From assembly GCF_013184745.1 (NCBI RefSeq), contig NZ_JAATVU010000057.1:1-37537 (forward strand): DNA of 37,537 bases, read 5' to 3'. This stretch comes from Mangrovicoccus sp. HB161399. Its GTDB lineage: Bacteria; Pseudomonadota; Alphaproteobacteria; Rhodobacterales; Rhodobacteraceae. Below, in pieces: positions 1 to 9,787 of the stretch (positions are counted from its first letter, which is position 1; the number at the start of each line of letters is the position of its first letter). The notes beneath the pieces were generated by a model that worked only from the letters and a program-made list of their open reading frames with translations, was not told where the DNA came from and did no database searches. A program made the translations under genes and the position numbers.

Positions 1-48
1 ACGTCACAGTGAGCGCTATGTTCATGCTGTCTAAGTACTTGATTTGAT

Positions 49-125
49 TGGCGCACCCATGAGGATTCGAACCTCAGACCTCTGCCTTCGGAGGGCAGCG
101 CTCTATCCAGCTGAGCTATGGGTGC
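49..125 (-). tRNA. tRNA-Arg (anticodon CCG)
   Basis: Read on the minus strand this folds as a complete tRNA: a 7-bp acceptor stem starting GCACCCA and closing with TGGGTGC, a discriminator G and an encoded CCA at 51-49. The T arm carries GGTTCGAATCC. The anticodon stem CTGCC/GGCAG encloses the loop CTCCGAA, giving anticodon CCG, which reads the arginine codon CGG. It lies downstream of sufS on the same strand but has its own promoter-like hexamers about 10 bp upstream. Confidence 0.96.
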
Positions 126-134
126 GTGAGCGGC

Positions 135-163
135 TGTATAGGTGCCGCTGCCGGGACATGCAA
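135..163 (-). promoter_or_regulatory. Promoter of tRNA-Arg
   Basis: On the minus strand TTGCAT (163-158) is followed after exactly 17 bases by TATACA (140-135), a near-consensus sigma-70 pair. The -10 ends ten bases before the first base of the mature tRNA, the right distance for a short 5' leader. Transcription of the tRNA therefore need not depend on the suf operon upstream. Sequence inspection only. Confidence 0.6.
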
Positions 164-197
164 TCGCAAAAATCGCTGCCCCGGCGGGAATTTGCGC

Positions 198-1418
198 TCA
201 GGCGAACAGCTCGTGGCAGAGCTCCAGCGCCTCCACCAGCTTGTCCACTTCGGCCTCGGTATTGTACAGGCCGAAGGATGCCCGGCAGGTCGCAGAAACG
301 CCCAGATGCGCCATCAGCGGCTGGGCGCAATGGTGGCCCGCCCGCACCGCGACGCCCTTCTTGTCGAGCACCGTCGAGATGTCATGGGCATGGGCCGCGC
401 CCTCCAGCGTGAAGGAGAAGATCGCCGCCTTGTCCGGCGCATGCCCCTGCACGTTGACCCAGTTGAGCCCGGCCAGCCGGTCGCGCGCATAGGCGGCCAG
501 CCGCGCCTCGTGCGCCGCCACGTTCTCCATGCCCAGATCCATCAGGTAGTCGAGCGCAACGCCCAGCCCGATGGTCTGGACGATGCCGGGCGTGCCCGCC
601 TCGAACTTCATCGGCGGATCGGCATAGCTGACCGCGTCGCGGGAAACCTCGCGGATCATGTCGCCGCCGCCGAGGAAGGGACGCATCTCGGCCATCCGCT
701 CCCTGCGGATCCAGATCGCCCCGGAACCGGAGGGACCGTAGAGCTTGTGCCCGGTGATCGCATAGAAATCGCAGCCGATCTCCTCGACATCCACCGGCAT
801 GTGGACCGAGCCCTGCGAGCCGTCGACCAGGACCGGCACGCCCTTTTCGCGCGCCGCGTCGCAGATCGCCTTCACGTCCACCTTGGTGCCCAGCACGTTC
901 GACAGCTGGGTGACCGCGACCAGCCTGGTCCTGGGCCCGATCGCGTCGATCACCTTCTGCGGATCGAGCACGCCCATGGCATCGGTCTCGACCCATTTCA
1001 GCACGGCCCCCTGGCGCTCGCGCAGGAAATGCCAGGGCACGATATTGGCATGGTGTTCCATCACCGACAGCACGATTTCGTCGCCCGGCTGGAAACGCGG
1101 CGCCGCCCAGGCATAGGAGACCAGGTTGATCCCCTCGGTCGTCCCGGAGGTGAAGACGACCTCGTGCTCGTCCCTGGCGCCGAGGAAGCGGGCGACCTTG
1201 CCGCGCACCGCCTCGTATTTCTCGGTGGCGAGGTTCGACAGGTAGTGCAGCCCGCGATGGACGTTGGAATATTCCTCGGCATAGCCGCGGGTGACCGCGT
1301 CGATCACCGCCTGCGGCTTCTGCGCGGACGCGCCGTTGTCGAGATAGACCAGCGGCTTGCCGTTCACCTCGCGCGAGAGGATCGGGAAATCGGCACGGAT
1401 CTTGTCGATGTCAAACAC
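198..1418 (-). CDS. sufS: SufS group II cysteine desulfurase
   Basis: This PLP enzyme removes sulfur from cysteine as a persulfide and passes it to the SufBCD scaffold. It has 406 residues, normal for SufS. Visible landmarks are the N-terminal DKIRADFPILSREV block, H123 in MEHHAN, the PLP lysine K225 in ITGHKLYGPSG, and the catalytic cysteine C378 in SATCRASFGLYNT, the group II signature. I chose the GTG at 1418 because AGGAGG lies five bases before it; a GTG at 1424 is in frame but sits directly against that Shine-Dalgarno sequence. It is the last gene of the suf operon and overlaps the stop of the Yip1-like gene upstream by 8 nt. No SufE, SufT or SufA follows; the tRNA comes next. Confidence 0.95.
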   Translation of the reverse strand: MFDIDKIRADFPILSREVNGKPLVYLDNGASAQKPQAVIDAVTRGYAEEYSNVHRGLHYLSNLATEKYEAVRGKVARFLGARDEHEVVFTSGTTEGINLVSYAWAAPRFQPGDEIVLSVMEHHANIVPWHFLRERQGAVLKWVETDAMGVLDPQKVIDAIGPRTRLVAVTQLSNVLGTKVDVKAICDAAREKGVPVLVDGSQGSVHMPVDVEEIGCDFYAITGHKLYGPSGSGAIWIRRERMAEMRPFLGGGDMIREVSRDAVSYADPPMKFEAGTPGIVQTIGLGVALDYLMDLGMENVAAHEARLAAYARDRLAGLNWVNVQGHAPDKAAIFSFTLEGAAHAHDISTVLDKKGVAVRAGHHCAQPLMAHLGVSATCRASFGLYNTEAEVDKLVEALELCHELFA

Positions 1419-2040
1419 CGGCACCTCCTGAAAAGGTCAGCCCCATGAAGGACAGGATGAGGGACAGGGCGAAGCTGATGGCCAGCACCGAGGCGATGAT
1501 CATCAGGAAGACCAGCCACAGGTTGCTGAAGCCGTGGATCTCGGCAACGAAGGCGGTGAAGACCCAGGCGACCAGCGCGAAGCTCGCTGCCATGACCAGG
1601 AGCCCGGGAAGGCTCGACCCGGTGAAGGACAGCAGGAACAGCAGCACCAACTGCGCCAGCTGGACGGCGACCATGACGATCTCGAGCCAGCTCAGCAGGA
1701 GCAGGCTGCGCTCCAGCGTGCCCTGCCCGCCCATGATGCGGCCGATATGGTGCACGGCGAAGACCGTCAGGACGAGCCCGCCCAGCTGCAGCCCCGCCAT
1801 GAAGAGCGGTCCCAGCACCACCGCGTCGCCGCCGGCACCGGGCGAAGGAAGGAACAGGAGCCCCGCCGCCTGCCCGATCAGCGCGGACACGATGGCGACG
1901 GTGAAGAGGATCAGCCACAGCACGTTCTGCGGCAGCTGCATGGCCAGGATCTGGCGGGCCGTGCCGCGCGGATCGCGCAGCGTGGCCAGGACGAGGGCAA
2001 TGATCCCCCCGGGGGTGAAATCGTCAAGGCGCGGTGTCAT
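1411..2040 (-). CDS. Yip1-like multi-pass membrane protein
   Basis: A 209-residue integral membrane protein. Hydrophobic stretches at about 40-64, 77-97, 112-138, 145-168 and 172-200 suggest five membrane spans after a short cytosolic N terminus. The pattern and the LRDPRGTARQIL N-terminal segment match the Yip1 domain superfamily as found in alphaproteobacteria. Its function is unknown. It starts at an ATG with GGGGAGG just before it, follows the second Yip1-like gene by 9 nt, and its stop overlaps sufS, so it is translated as part of the suf operon. Whether it takes part in Fe-S assembly cannot be read from the sequence. Confidence 0.8.
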   Translation of the reverse strand: MTPRLDDFTPGGIIALVLATLRDPRGTARQILAMQLPQNVLWLILFTVAIVSALIGQAAGLLFLPSPGAGGDAVVLGPLFMAGLQLGGLVLTVFAVHHIGRIMGGQGTLERSLLLLSWLEIVMVAVQLAQLVLLFLLSFTGSSLPGLLVMAASFALVAWVFTAFVAEIHGFSNLWLVFLMIIASVLAISFALSLILSFMGLTFSGGAGV

Positions 2041-2049
2041 GGACCTCCC

Positions 2050-2568
2050 CTACGCCAGCCCGCCGCTGCCGGCAATGCCCGGCCCGGGACGCGCCGCCGC
2101 ACGCATGGCGAGGACCCAGATTGCCGCCCAGCCGAGCAGCGCGACGGTCGTCACGAGGTCAAGTGCAGCACCCGGCCCGTTCGCCGCCGAGACCAGCCCG
2201 CGGCACAGCCACATCGGGCTGGCGGCGAGGAAGGCCCAGAAGGTCGCCAGCCTCGCGGCATACCAGCTGGCGCCGCCGCCGAAGAGCTTCGACAGCCCGT
2301 TCGCGGCGGCGGCCAGCACGTAGAAGGCAAGCGGCGCGAAGAACATCCAGACCAGCAGCTCGCCGGAAGCGCGTTCCACCAGGTCGTTGGCCTCGGCCAG
2401 CGCCGCCTCGCGCGACAGCCGCGGAAGCTGCGCGACGAAGACCAGTGCGCAGCCGAGCATCAGGTAGGCCAGCGCCCGCCCCTCATGCTCGGGCAGCGCC
2501 AGCCGCCGCCGGACCACATGGCCCGGCCGGCGGTAGCTCGCCAGGATGTCCGCCGCGACCGAGGACAT
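2050..2568 (-). CDS. Yip1-like membrane protein, second copy
   Basis: A 172-residue membrane protein with hydrophobic stretches at about 33-48, 70-92, 104-122 and 136-156. The N-terminal region (SYRRPGHVVRRRL) resembles the segment that precedes the first span in Yip1-like proteins, so I place it in the same superfamily as its downstream neighbour, though the two are diverged. Its ATG overlaps the sufD stop codon by one base (TGATG), implying translational coupling. Function unknown. Confidence 0.75.
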   Translation of the reverse strand: MSSVAADILASYRRPGHVVRRRLALPEHEGRALAYLMLGCALVFVAQLPRLSREAALAEANDLVERASGELLVWMFFAPLAFYVLAAAANGLSKLFGGGASWYAARLATFWAFLAASPMWLCRGLVSAANGPGAALDLVTTVALLGWAAIWVLAMRAAARPGPGIAGSGGLA

Positions 2569-3857
2569 CAGCCGCGGCGCCGGGCCAGCCAGCCGTCCAG
2601 CCGTTCGCGGATCTCGCCCGCCAGGCTGTCGTCCTCGATCTCGTCGAGCGCCTCGGCGAGGAAGGCCAGCGTCAGCAGATCCTGGGCCTCGCGCCGCGGC
2701 ACGCCGCGCGAGCGCAGGTAGTAGAGCGCCGTGTCGTCGATCGCCCCCGAGGTGGAGCCATGCGAGCAGGCCACGTCATCGGCATAGATTTCCAGCTCGG
2801 GCTTGGCGAGGAACTGGCTGTCCTCGTCGAGCAGCAGCGACTGGCTGATCTGGTAGCCGTCGGTCTTCTGCGCGTCTTTCTTCACCAGGATCTTGCCCTG
2901 GAAGACGCCAGTCGCGCCGTTGCGCAGCACCTTCTTGAAGACCTGGCGGCTTTCGCAGTTCACCGCGTCATGGGTGACGAAGACCGTGTCGTCGTGGTGG
3001 AAATCACCGTCGCCCATCGAGGCGCCCGCGACATGGGCCACCGCATCGTCGCCGGTGAACTCGATCACGCATTCGTTGCGGGTCAGCACGCCGTTCGCCG
3101 TCATGGTGAAAGACTTGAACAGGCTCTCCTCGCCCAGCCGGGCAAAGATATGCGTGGCCGCGCGGCGCTCGTGGTCGCGCCCCTGGGCACGGACGTGGTG
3201 GAACTTGCCGCCGTCGGCGACCTCGACTTCCAGCACCTTGTTGAACCGCGCCGCCGCCGGGCCGTTCTCCAGCAGCGTGATCTCGGCGCCCGACTCGACC
3301 TTGACGGCATGGTGCAGGATCGCGTCGGAGACTTCGTCCCGGTGGATATAGACCAGCGAGACCGGCTTCGACGGCGTGCCGGTGACGTGGATCAGGATCC
3401 CGTCAGTGGCAAAGGCAGTGTTCAGCGCCGCCAGCGGACGCTCCACCGGGGACTGGCCGCGCGCTTCAAGAACGCCGTACAAGTCCTTGGCCCAATGGAT
3501 ATCCTTCGTTCCGGCTTCGGCCAGACGCTCGATGGTGATGCCTTCGAGTTCCAGCGCGTCGGATTGCGCCGGGTCGAACACGCCGTCGACGAAAGTGATC
3601 TTCAGGCGGTCGCGCTGCGAGAAGATCGGCGTCTCCGATCCCTCGAACACCGCCGCCCGCGGCGCCCCGGGCGCGTTCAGCGTGTCCGGCCGGGTGTATT
3701 TCCAGTATTCGTCGCGGGCACTCGGCAGGCCGGTCGCGCCCAGACGGGACAGCGCGTCCTTGCGCGCCGCGGCGCTCCAGCCGCCCTCGGGCAGGCTCAG
3801 CGCCGCCAGCCGCGCCTCCAGCGCGTCAAGCTTCGGCTTCAGCAGGGCAACCATCAT
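2568..3857 (-). CDS. sufD: SufD Fe-S scaffold subunit
   Basis: SufD pairs with SufB and the SufC ATPase to form the SufBC2D scaffold on which Fe-S clusters are built. The protein has 429 residues, usual for SufD, with the conserved C-terminal beta-helix region containing DDVACSHGSTSGAIDDTALY and YYLRSRGVPRREAQ, followed by a helical tail (LLTLAFLAEALDEIED). The ATG at 3857 overlaps the sufC stop as ATGATGG (4 nt); a second ATG three bases on is equally possible. The longer open frame upstream lies inside sufC and is not coding. Confidence 0.95.
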   Translation of the reverse strand: MMVALLKPKLDALEARLAALSLPEGGWSAAARKDALSRLGATGLPSARDEYWKYTRPDTLNAPGAPRAAVFEGSETPIFSQRDRLKITFVDGVFDPAQSDALELEGITIERLAEAGTKDIHWAKDLYGVLEARGQSPVERPLAALNTAFATDGILIHVTGTPSKPVSLVYIHRDEVSDAILHHAVKVESGAEITLLENGPAAARFNKVLEVEVADGGKFHHVRAQGRDHERRAATHIFARLGEESLFKSFTMTANGVLTRNECVIEFTGDDAVAHVAGASMGDGDFHHDDTVFVTHDAVNCESRQVFKKVLRNGATGVFQGKILVKKDAQKTDGYQISQSLLLDEDSQFLAKPELEIYADDVACSHGSTSGAIDDTALYYLRSRGVPRREAQDLLTLAFLAEALDEIEDDSLAGEIRERLDGWLARRRG

Positions 3858-4609
3858 GCCACCTCCGACAGGATGTCCGCGTAGCCGTTCTTCTCGACTT
3901 CCATCGCCAGCTCCGGGCCGCCGGTCTTGACGATGCGGCCATTGGCCATGATGTGCACGACATCCGGGTGGATGTGGTCGAGCAGGCGCTGGTAGTGCGT
4001 GATCACGAGGAAGGCGCGGCCTTCGTCGCGCAGCGCGTTGACGCCGTCCGAGACCAGCTTCATCGCGTCGACATCGAGGCCGGAATCGGTCTCGTCTAGG
4101 ATGCACATCTTCGGTTCCAGCATGGCCATCTGCAGGATTTCGTTGCGCTTCTTTTCGCCGCCGGAGAAGCCGACATTGACCGGGCGCTTAAGCATCTCGG
4201 CGTCGATCTTCAGCTCCTTCGCCTTGGCGCGGACGAGCTTGAGGAAGTCCGCGGAGCTGATCTCGTCTTCGCCGCGCAGCTTCCGCTGGGCATTCAGGGC
4301 CGTGCGCAGGAAGGTCATGTTGCCGACGCCGGGGATTTCGACCGGGTACTGGAACGCCAGGAACAGGCCCTTGGCCGCGCGCTCTTCCGGCTCGAGACCC
4401 AGCAGATCCTCGCCGTTCAGCGTCGCCGTGCCGCCAGTCACCTCGTAGCCGTCCCGGCCCGACAGGACATAGGACATGGTCGACTTGCCCGAGCCGTTCG
4501 GCCCCATGATGGCATGGACCGACCCGGCCTCGACGGTCAGGTCGACGCCCTTGAGGATCTGCTTGTCCTCTTCTTCGAGTTTGACTTCGAGCCCCTTGAT
4601 TTCCAGCAT
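3854..4609 (-). CDS. sufC: SufC ATPase
   Basis: A soluble ABC-type ATPase that powers the SufBC2D scaffold. In the 251 residues the Walker A motif GPNGSGKST is at 36-44, the signature appears as FSGGEKKRNE, and Walker B as MCILDETDSGLD, followed by the switch histidine in LVITHYQRLL. These are the typical SufC forms (SGGEKKR, DETDSGLD). It overlaps sufD by 4 nt. Unusually, it is separated from sufB by two unrelated genes. Confidence 0.97.
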   Translation of the reverse strand: MLEIKGLEVKLEEEDKQILKGVDLTVEAGSVHAIMGPNGSGKSTMSYVLSGRDGYEVTGGTATLNGEDLLGLEPEERAAKGLFLAFQYPVEIPGVGNMTFLRTALNAQRKLRGEDEISSADFLKLVRAKAKELKIDAEMLKRPVNVGFSGGEKKRNEILQMAMLEPKMCILDETDSGLDVDAMKLVSDGVNALRDEGRAFLVITHYQRLLDHIHPDVVHIMANGRIVKTGGPELAMEVEKNGYADILSEVA

Positions 4610-4628
4610 GTTACGTCCTCTTCTTTAT

Positions 4629-5423
4629 CTAGTTCGCCCTGAGTTCGGGCGGAAAGCTGTCCTTGAGCCGCGCCTTCGCGGCCGCGATGCCCGAAGCATG
4701 GGGCAGCGCCCCTTCAGGCAGGTCGTCAAGCCGCGCCGGGATCTCTTCCGGCTGGATCGGCTCTCCGAGATTTCTTTCTATGCCAAGGGCATAGTCGTTG
4801 AACTTGAAGTGCGGCTCGGCATGGATCCCCTCCGGATCGACCCAGGTCGAAGCGACGCCGTAGGCGTCCGCCGTCACCAGCCCGTGCAGGGACGAACTGA
4901 AGACATGCCGCGCCCCCGCGATCAGCCGCACCGCCTCCAGCGGGTCGCCGGCGCGGACATCGACCAGCCGGAGGCCCGGCCGCTCTGCCAGCGCCTGCCA
5001 CACCGGAAGGTCGGCATGCGAAAAGTGAGGAACGACAGCGACTTCTTCGCCGGTCCTGATGTCCTCGCCCAGCACTTCGCCGATCAGCAGCCCCGGGTCC
5101 CCGAAGGCCTCGACCGGGACATGCAGCACTTCCGCCGTCTTCGGCCCGCGCAAGGCGGCGAAGTCGACATTGGCAGTGAAGCGGCGCCCCACCGGCTTCA
5201 TGCAGCCCGCACCCCAGACAATCGGCCGGTGTCCGCGCGGTTCGCGGTAGGCTTTCGCCACCGGCCGCAGGATCGAGCCCAAGGCGAAGATCTCGGCCTC
5301 TTCCGGCTCGGCCCACTCCACCGCGCGACCCGCGGCATGCGCCACGATCAGCGGAGAGATGCCATCCCCGAAATTCGGCTTCTTCCGCCACCAGAAGAGC
5401 CGCAGAGGCGGACGCGCCGCCAT
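4629..5423 (-). CDS. Polysaccharide pyruvyl transferase-like protein
   Basis: A 264-residue protein with the layout of the polysaccharide pyruvyl transferase family (CsaB/WcaK/ExoV type). The N terminus FWWRKKPNFGDGISPLIV carries the NFGD motif at 18-21. Further on are IFALGSIL, IVWGAGCM and a second-half SSSLHGLVTADAYGV block, the SLHG motif typical of the family. Known members add a pyruvate ketal to cell-surface sugars. The ATG overlaps the ybjQ-like stop by one base, and sufC follows 19 bases after its stop, so it is embedded in the suf operon. A role in Fe-S assembly is not implied by the fold; it could be a passenger gene for surface sugar modification. Confidence 0.8.
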   Translation of the reverse strand: MAARPPLRLFWWRKKPNFGDGISPLIVAHAAGRAVEWAEPEEAEIFALGSILRPVAKAYREPRGHRPIVWGAGCMKPVGRRFTANVDFAALRGPKTAEVLHVPVEAFGDPGLLIGEVLGEDIRTGEEVAVVPHFSHADLPVWQALAERPGLRLVDVRAGDPLEAVRLIAGARHVFSSSLHGLVTADAYGVASTWVDPEGIHAEPHFKFNDYALGIERNLGEPIQPEEIPARLDDLPEGALPHASGIAAAKARLKDSFPPELRAN

Positions 5424-5734
5424 CAGCCGACGGTCACCGACGTGCCGGAGGCCGAGACCATCAGCATGTTGTTGATGACCTCGTAGTCGATGTCGACGCC
5501 GACCACCGCATTGCCGCCCGCCGCGCGGGCGCGTTCCTCCATCTCGCGCAGCGCGGTTTCCCGCGCCTCGCCGAGCGAACGCTCATAGGCGCCGGACCGG
5601 CCGCCGATGATGTCGGTGATCCCGGCGAACATGTCCCGGAAGACATTCGCGCCGAGGATCGCCTCGCCCACGACGATGCCGTGATAGGCGGTGATCGACT
5701 TGCCTTCGATGCTTGGGGTGGTCGTGACGATCAT
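5423..5734 (-). CDS. YbjQ/DUF74 family protein
   Basis: A small cytosolic protein of 103 residues in the YbjQ (DUF74, often called putative heavy-metal-binding) family. It shows the family core [23 protein letters not shown] and [12 protein letters not shown], with the C-terminal [11 protein letters not shown]. The family forms pentameric rings in known structures; the biochemical role is unsettled. I used the ATG at 5734 because the conserved domain begins there (TTPSIEG). An in-frame ATG at 5770 has a better Shine-Dalgarno (GGAGA, six bases away) and would add 12 residues. It lies between sufB and the pyruvyl transferase-like gene. Confidence 0.87.
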   Translation of the reverse strand: MIVTTTPSIEGKSITAYHGIVVGEAILGANVFRDMFAGITDIIGGRSGAYERSLGEARETALREMEERARAAGGNAVVGVDIDYEVINNMLMVSASGTSVTVG

Positions 5735-5869
5735 GGATGCGCCCTTCGACTTGCTCCAGGGGTTGCTCATGCCAATCTCCAACGGCCGGGACGGCCAGAT
5801 ACAATCCAAGCGGCGGGCCAAGCCGTTTCAACGCCCTGGCCGCCGGTTTTCATGCGCAACCGATCCAGA

Positions 5870-7432
<1,563 letters not shown>

Positions 7433-7475
7433 GGCCTATGCCTTTCCCTCGGCGGGCCGCCTGGCCCGCAATCCC

Positions 7476-8528
7476 TTAAGATGCCCGCGCGCGGCGCCGG
7501 CGGTTCTGTGCGCTCCAGGCCTCGACGAAGCGGAGCACCTGGTCCTCGGTTGTCTCCGGCCCGAGAGACACGCGGATGGCGCTTGCCGCCGTTTCCGCAT
7601 CGTATCCCATCGCCGTCAGCACGTGGCTCGCCTTCACCTTCCCCGAGGAGCAGGCGGACCCGGCCGAGATGGAGAATCCCGCCAAATCCATCTGCATTAC
7701 CTGGGTCTCGCCCTTCCAGCCCGGAGTGGCGATCATCGAGGTGTTGGGCAGACGCGCGCTGTCTTTCCCGACAAAAATAGTCGAAGAATTTTCCGAGGCC
7801 AAGCCGCTTTCTAGAATTTTTCTAAGTTCAAAGACTTTTTCCCAGGCGCCCTCGGCCAGATCCGTCTGCGCCGCCATGGCTGCGGCCGCGAACCCCATGA
7901 TTCCAATTACATTTTCCGTTCCGGAGCGACGCCCCATCTCCTGCCCGCCACCCTTGATGCGGGCCGTGACGTCCAGCCCCCGCCTGAGCACCAGCGCACC
8001 GATGCCCTTGGGTCCGCCCAGCTTGTGCGCGGAGATGAAGCCCATCTCGATGCCCAGCCAATCGAATCCGAGGGGCACCTTGCCGAAGCCCTGCGTCAGG
8101 TCGCTGACCGCCAGCCCCTCGGGCAGATCCTGGATCACGCCGGTCTCGCTGTTGGCCAGCTGCAGGGTGCAGCTGGCGGCATCGACAGGCAGCTGCACCT
8201 TGCCGCTGCGGTCGACGGCCAGCTCCTCGCGGCACCAGGCGCGCACGGCATCGTGTTCGACGCCCGAGCACAGGAGGTCCCGCCCTTCCAGCGCCAGCGC
8301 CGCCGCCTCGGTCGAGCCGGACACGAAGACGATGTCCGCCGACAGCGCGCCGAGCGCCTCGGCAATCTGGCCGCGGGCCCTTTCCACCAGCCCCTTCGCG
8401 GCGCGGCCGTCGGCATGCACGGAGGACGGATTGCCCGTCACATCCATCGCCGCGACCATCGCCTCGCGCGCCTCGGGCCTGAGCGGCGTCGTGGCGTTCC
8501 AGTCCAGGTAGGCGCGGTCCTTCCTCAT
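7476..8528 (-). CDS. Group I cysteine desulfurase (NifS/IscS type)
   Basis: A second PLP cysteine desulfurase, 350 residues. It has the class I signatures: YLDWNATTPLRPE at the N terminus, the GSTEA segment, the Schiff-base lysine K169 in ISAHKLGGPKG, and the catalytic C293 in SAGSACSSGKVKASHVL. It is shorter than E. coli IscS (about 404), lacking the C-terminal extension that contacts IscU, which fits a Suf- or NifS-like setting with no IscU gene in view. The ATG at 8528 overlaps the iscR stop as ATGA, so it is coupled to the regulator. The operon thus has a desulfurase at each end. Confidence 0.92.
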   Translation of the reverse strand: MRKDRAYLDWNATTPLRPEAREAMVAAMDVTGNPSSVHADGRAAKGLVERARGQIAEALGALSADIVFVSGSTEAAALALEGRDLLCSGVEHDAVRAWCREELAVDRSGKVQLPVDAASCTLQLANSETGVIQDLPEGLAVSDLTQGFGKVPLGFDWLGIEMGFISAHKLGGPKGIGALVLRRGLDVTARIKGGGQEMGRRSGTENVIGIMGFAAAAMAAQTDLAEGAWEKVFELRKILESGLASENSSTIFVGKDSARLPNTSMIATPGWKGETQVMQMDLAGFSISAGSACSSGKVKASHVLTAMGYDAETAASAIRVSLGPETTEDQVLRFVEAWSAQNRRRRARAS

Positions 8529-8983
8529 TCGTCGATGATGGCAAAGAGGTTCGGGACTGCCGGGCATGGCGCGAGGTCGTTCTTCACCACGTCGGAAAGC
8601 CGGGTCTGGTGGAGGAAGACATATACATGGGCCGAGAAGCCTTCCCACAGCCGGTTGGTCAGCGACTGCGCGCGCGAGCCGGAAAGCGCGCCGGAAGCCG
8701 CCGCCCCCTTGTGCAGCGCGCTGACGGTCTCGTCGACGGCGGCAAGGATTTCCGACACCCGGATCTCGGTCGCCGGGCGCGCCAGGCGGTAGCCGCCGCC
8801 CGGTCCGCGCACGGATTCCACGAGCTTCGCGCGGCGCAGCTTGACGAAGAGCTGTTCGAGATAGGCCACCGAAATGTCCTGCCTCTTGGCGACGTCTGCG
8901 AGGCTCACCGGCTCGTCGCATTTCTGCAGCGCAAGGTCGGTCAACGCCACCATCGCATAGCGGCCTTTCGTGCTGAGCTTCAT
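8525..8983 (-). CDS. iscR: IscR-type Rrf2 family regulator without canonical cluster cysteines
   Basis: A 152-residue Rrf2 family repressor expected to sense Fe-S status and control the operon it heads. The winged helix spans about 1-75 (MKLSTKGRYAMVALTDLAL, RQDISVAYLEQLF, SVRGPGGGYRLAR). In E. coli IscR three cysteines at 92, 98 and 104 hold a [2Fe-2S] cluster. Here residues 91-106 (HKGAAASGALSGSRAQ) have none; the only cysteines are C22 and C140. The downstream SLTNRLWEGFS helix is conserved. Rhodobacter sphaeroides IscR is known to lack the three cysteines yet bind a cluster in another way, so this looks like the same subtype. The start has a strong GGAGGGG eight bases before the ATG. Confidence 0.92.
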   Translation of the reverse strand: MKLSTKGRYAMVALTDLALQKCDEPVSLADVAKRQDISVAYLEQLFVKLRRAKLVESVRGPGGGYRLARPATEIRVSEILAAVDETVSALHKGAAASGALSGSRAQSLTNRLWEGFSAHVYVFLHQTRLSDVVKNDLAPCPAVPNLFAIIDE

Positions 8984-9021
8984 GCGATCCCCTCCGTTGC
9001 CATTGACCCGTGGCCGATGGA

Positions 9022-9050
9022 TGTATACCTGCCTCACGATGCCGTCATGC
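9022..9050 (-). promoter_or_regulatory. Candidate promoter of the iscR-suf operon
   Basis: On the minus strand TATACA (9027-9022) lies 38 bases before the iscR ATG, with weak -35 candidates about 15-17 bases further up (ATGACG, GCATGA). The 150-base space between iscR and the divergent hydrolase must hold promoters for both directions. I did not find an operator I could name with confidence. Confidence 0.3.
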
Positions 9051-9133
9051 CCGTGACGGTGCGAGACACGTCTAAGGACCGGTGGAGACTCCGTCAAGGA
9101 ACAGCGCCGGTGAGCTGGAGAGCTGAGCAGCCG

Positions 9134-9787
9134 ATGCCTGAGGTCATTTTCCCCGGACCCGAAGGGCGCCTCGAGGGGCGCTACCACCCGCAGAAGATCA
9201 AGGACGCGCCGATCGCGATCATCCTTCATCCGCATCCGCAATTCGGCGGGACGATGAACAACCGTGTCGTCTACAACCTGCACTACACGTTCTTCAACAT
9301 GGGCTTCACGGTCCTGCGGTTCAATTTCCGCGGCGTCGGCCGGTCCCAGGGCGAGTACGACCAGGGCATCGGCGAGCTGTCGGATGCGGCCTCGGCGCTC
9401 GACTACCTGCAGTCGATGAACCAGAACGCCAAGCATTGCTGGGTCGCGGGCTTCTCCTTCGGCGCCTGGATCGGCATGCAGCTGCTGATGCGCCGCCCCG
9501 AGATCACCGGCTTCGTCTCGGTCTCGCCGCCCGCCAACATGTACGACTTCTCGTTCCTGGCGCCCTGCCCGTCCTCCGGCCTGATCATCAACGGCACCAA
9601 CGACCGCGTGGCCCCGCCCGCGGACACCCGGTCGCTGGTCGGCAAGCTGCACGAGCAGAAGGGCATCACCATCACCCATACCGAGGTGGAGGGCGCCGGC
9701 CATTTCTACGAGGATCCGCACATGGAGACCCTCACCACGTCGGTTACCGACTACGTCAAGCGGCGGCTCACCGAGAACACCCGTTGA
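9134..9787 (+). CDS. Alpha/beta hydrolase
   Basis: A 217-residue cytosolic serine hydrolase of a short bacterial type. Visible elements are the oxyanion region HPHPQFGGTMNN (32-43), the nucleophile elbow GFSFGAW with S108, the acid D157 in NGTNDRV, and the base H190 in EGAGHFY. The domain is complete and lidless. The substrate is unknown; relatives are annotated as esterases or dienelactone-hydrolase-like. Its stop is overlapped by the start of the HD-domain gene, so the two are probably co-translated. Divergent from iscR. Confidence 0.88.
   Translation: MPEVIFPGPEGRLEGRYHPQKIKDAPIAIILHPHPQFGGTMNNRVVYNLHYTFFNMGFTVLRFNFRGVGRSQGEYDQGIGELSDAASALDYLQSMNQNAKHCWVAGFSFGAWIGMQLLMRRPEITGFVSVSPPANMYDFSFLAPCPSSGLIINGTNDRVAPPADTRSLVGKLHEQKGITITHTEVEGAGHFYEDPHMETLTTSVTDYVKRRLTENTR

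Noticed and set aside
165-196. CGCAAA/TTTGCG arms after sufS as a terminator
   Set aside because: The arms are far apart with a weak inner hairpin and they overlap the tRNA promoter; not strong enough to call.
126-1448. 440-codon plus-strand open frame opposite sufS
   Set aside because: Antisense shadow of sufS that also runs through the tRNA promoter.
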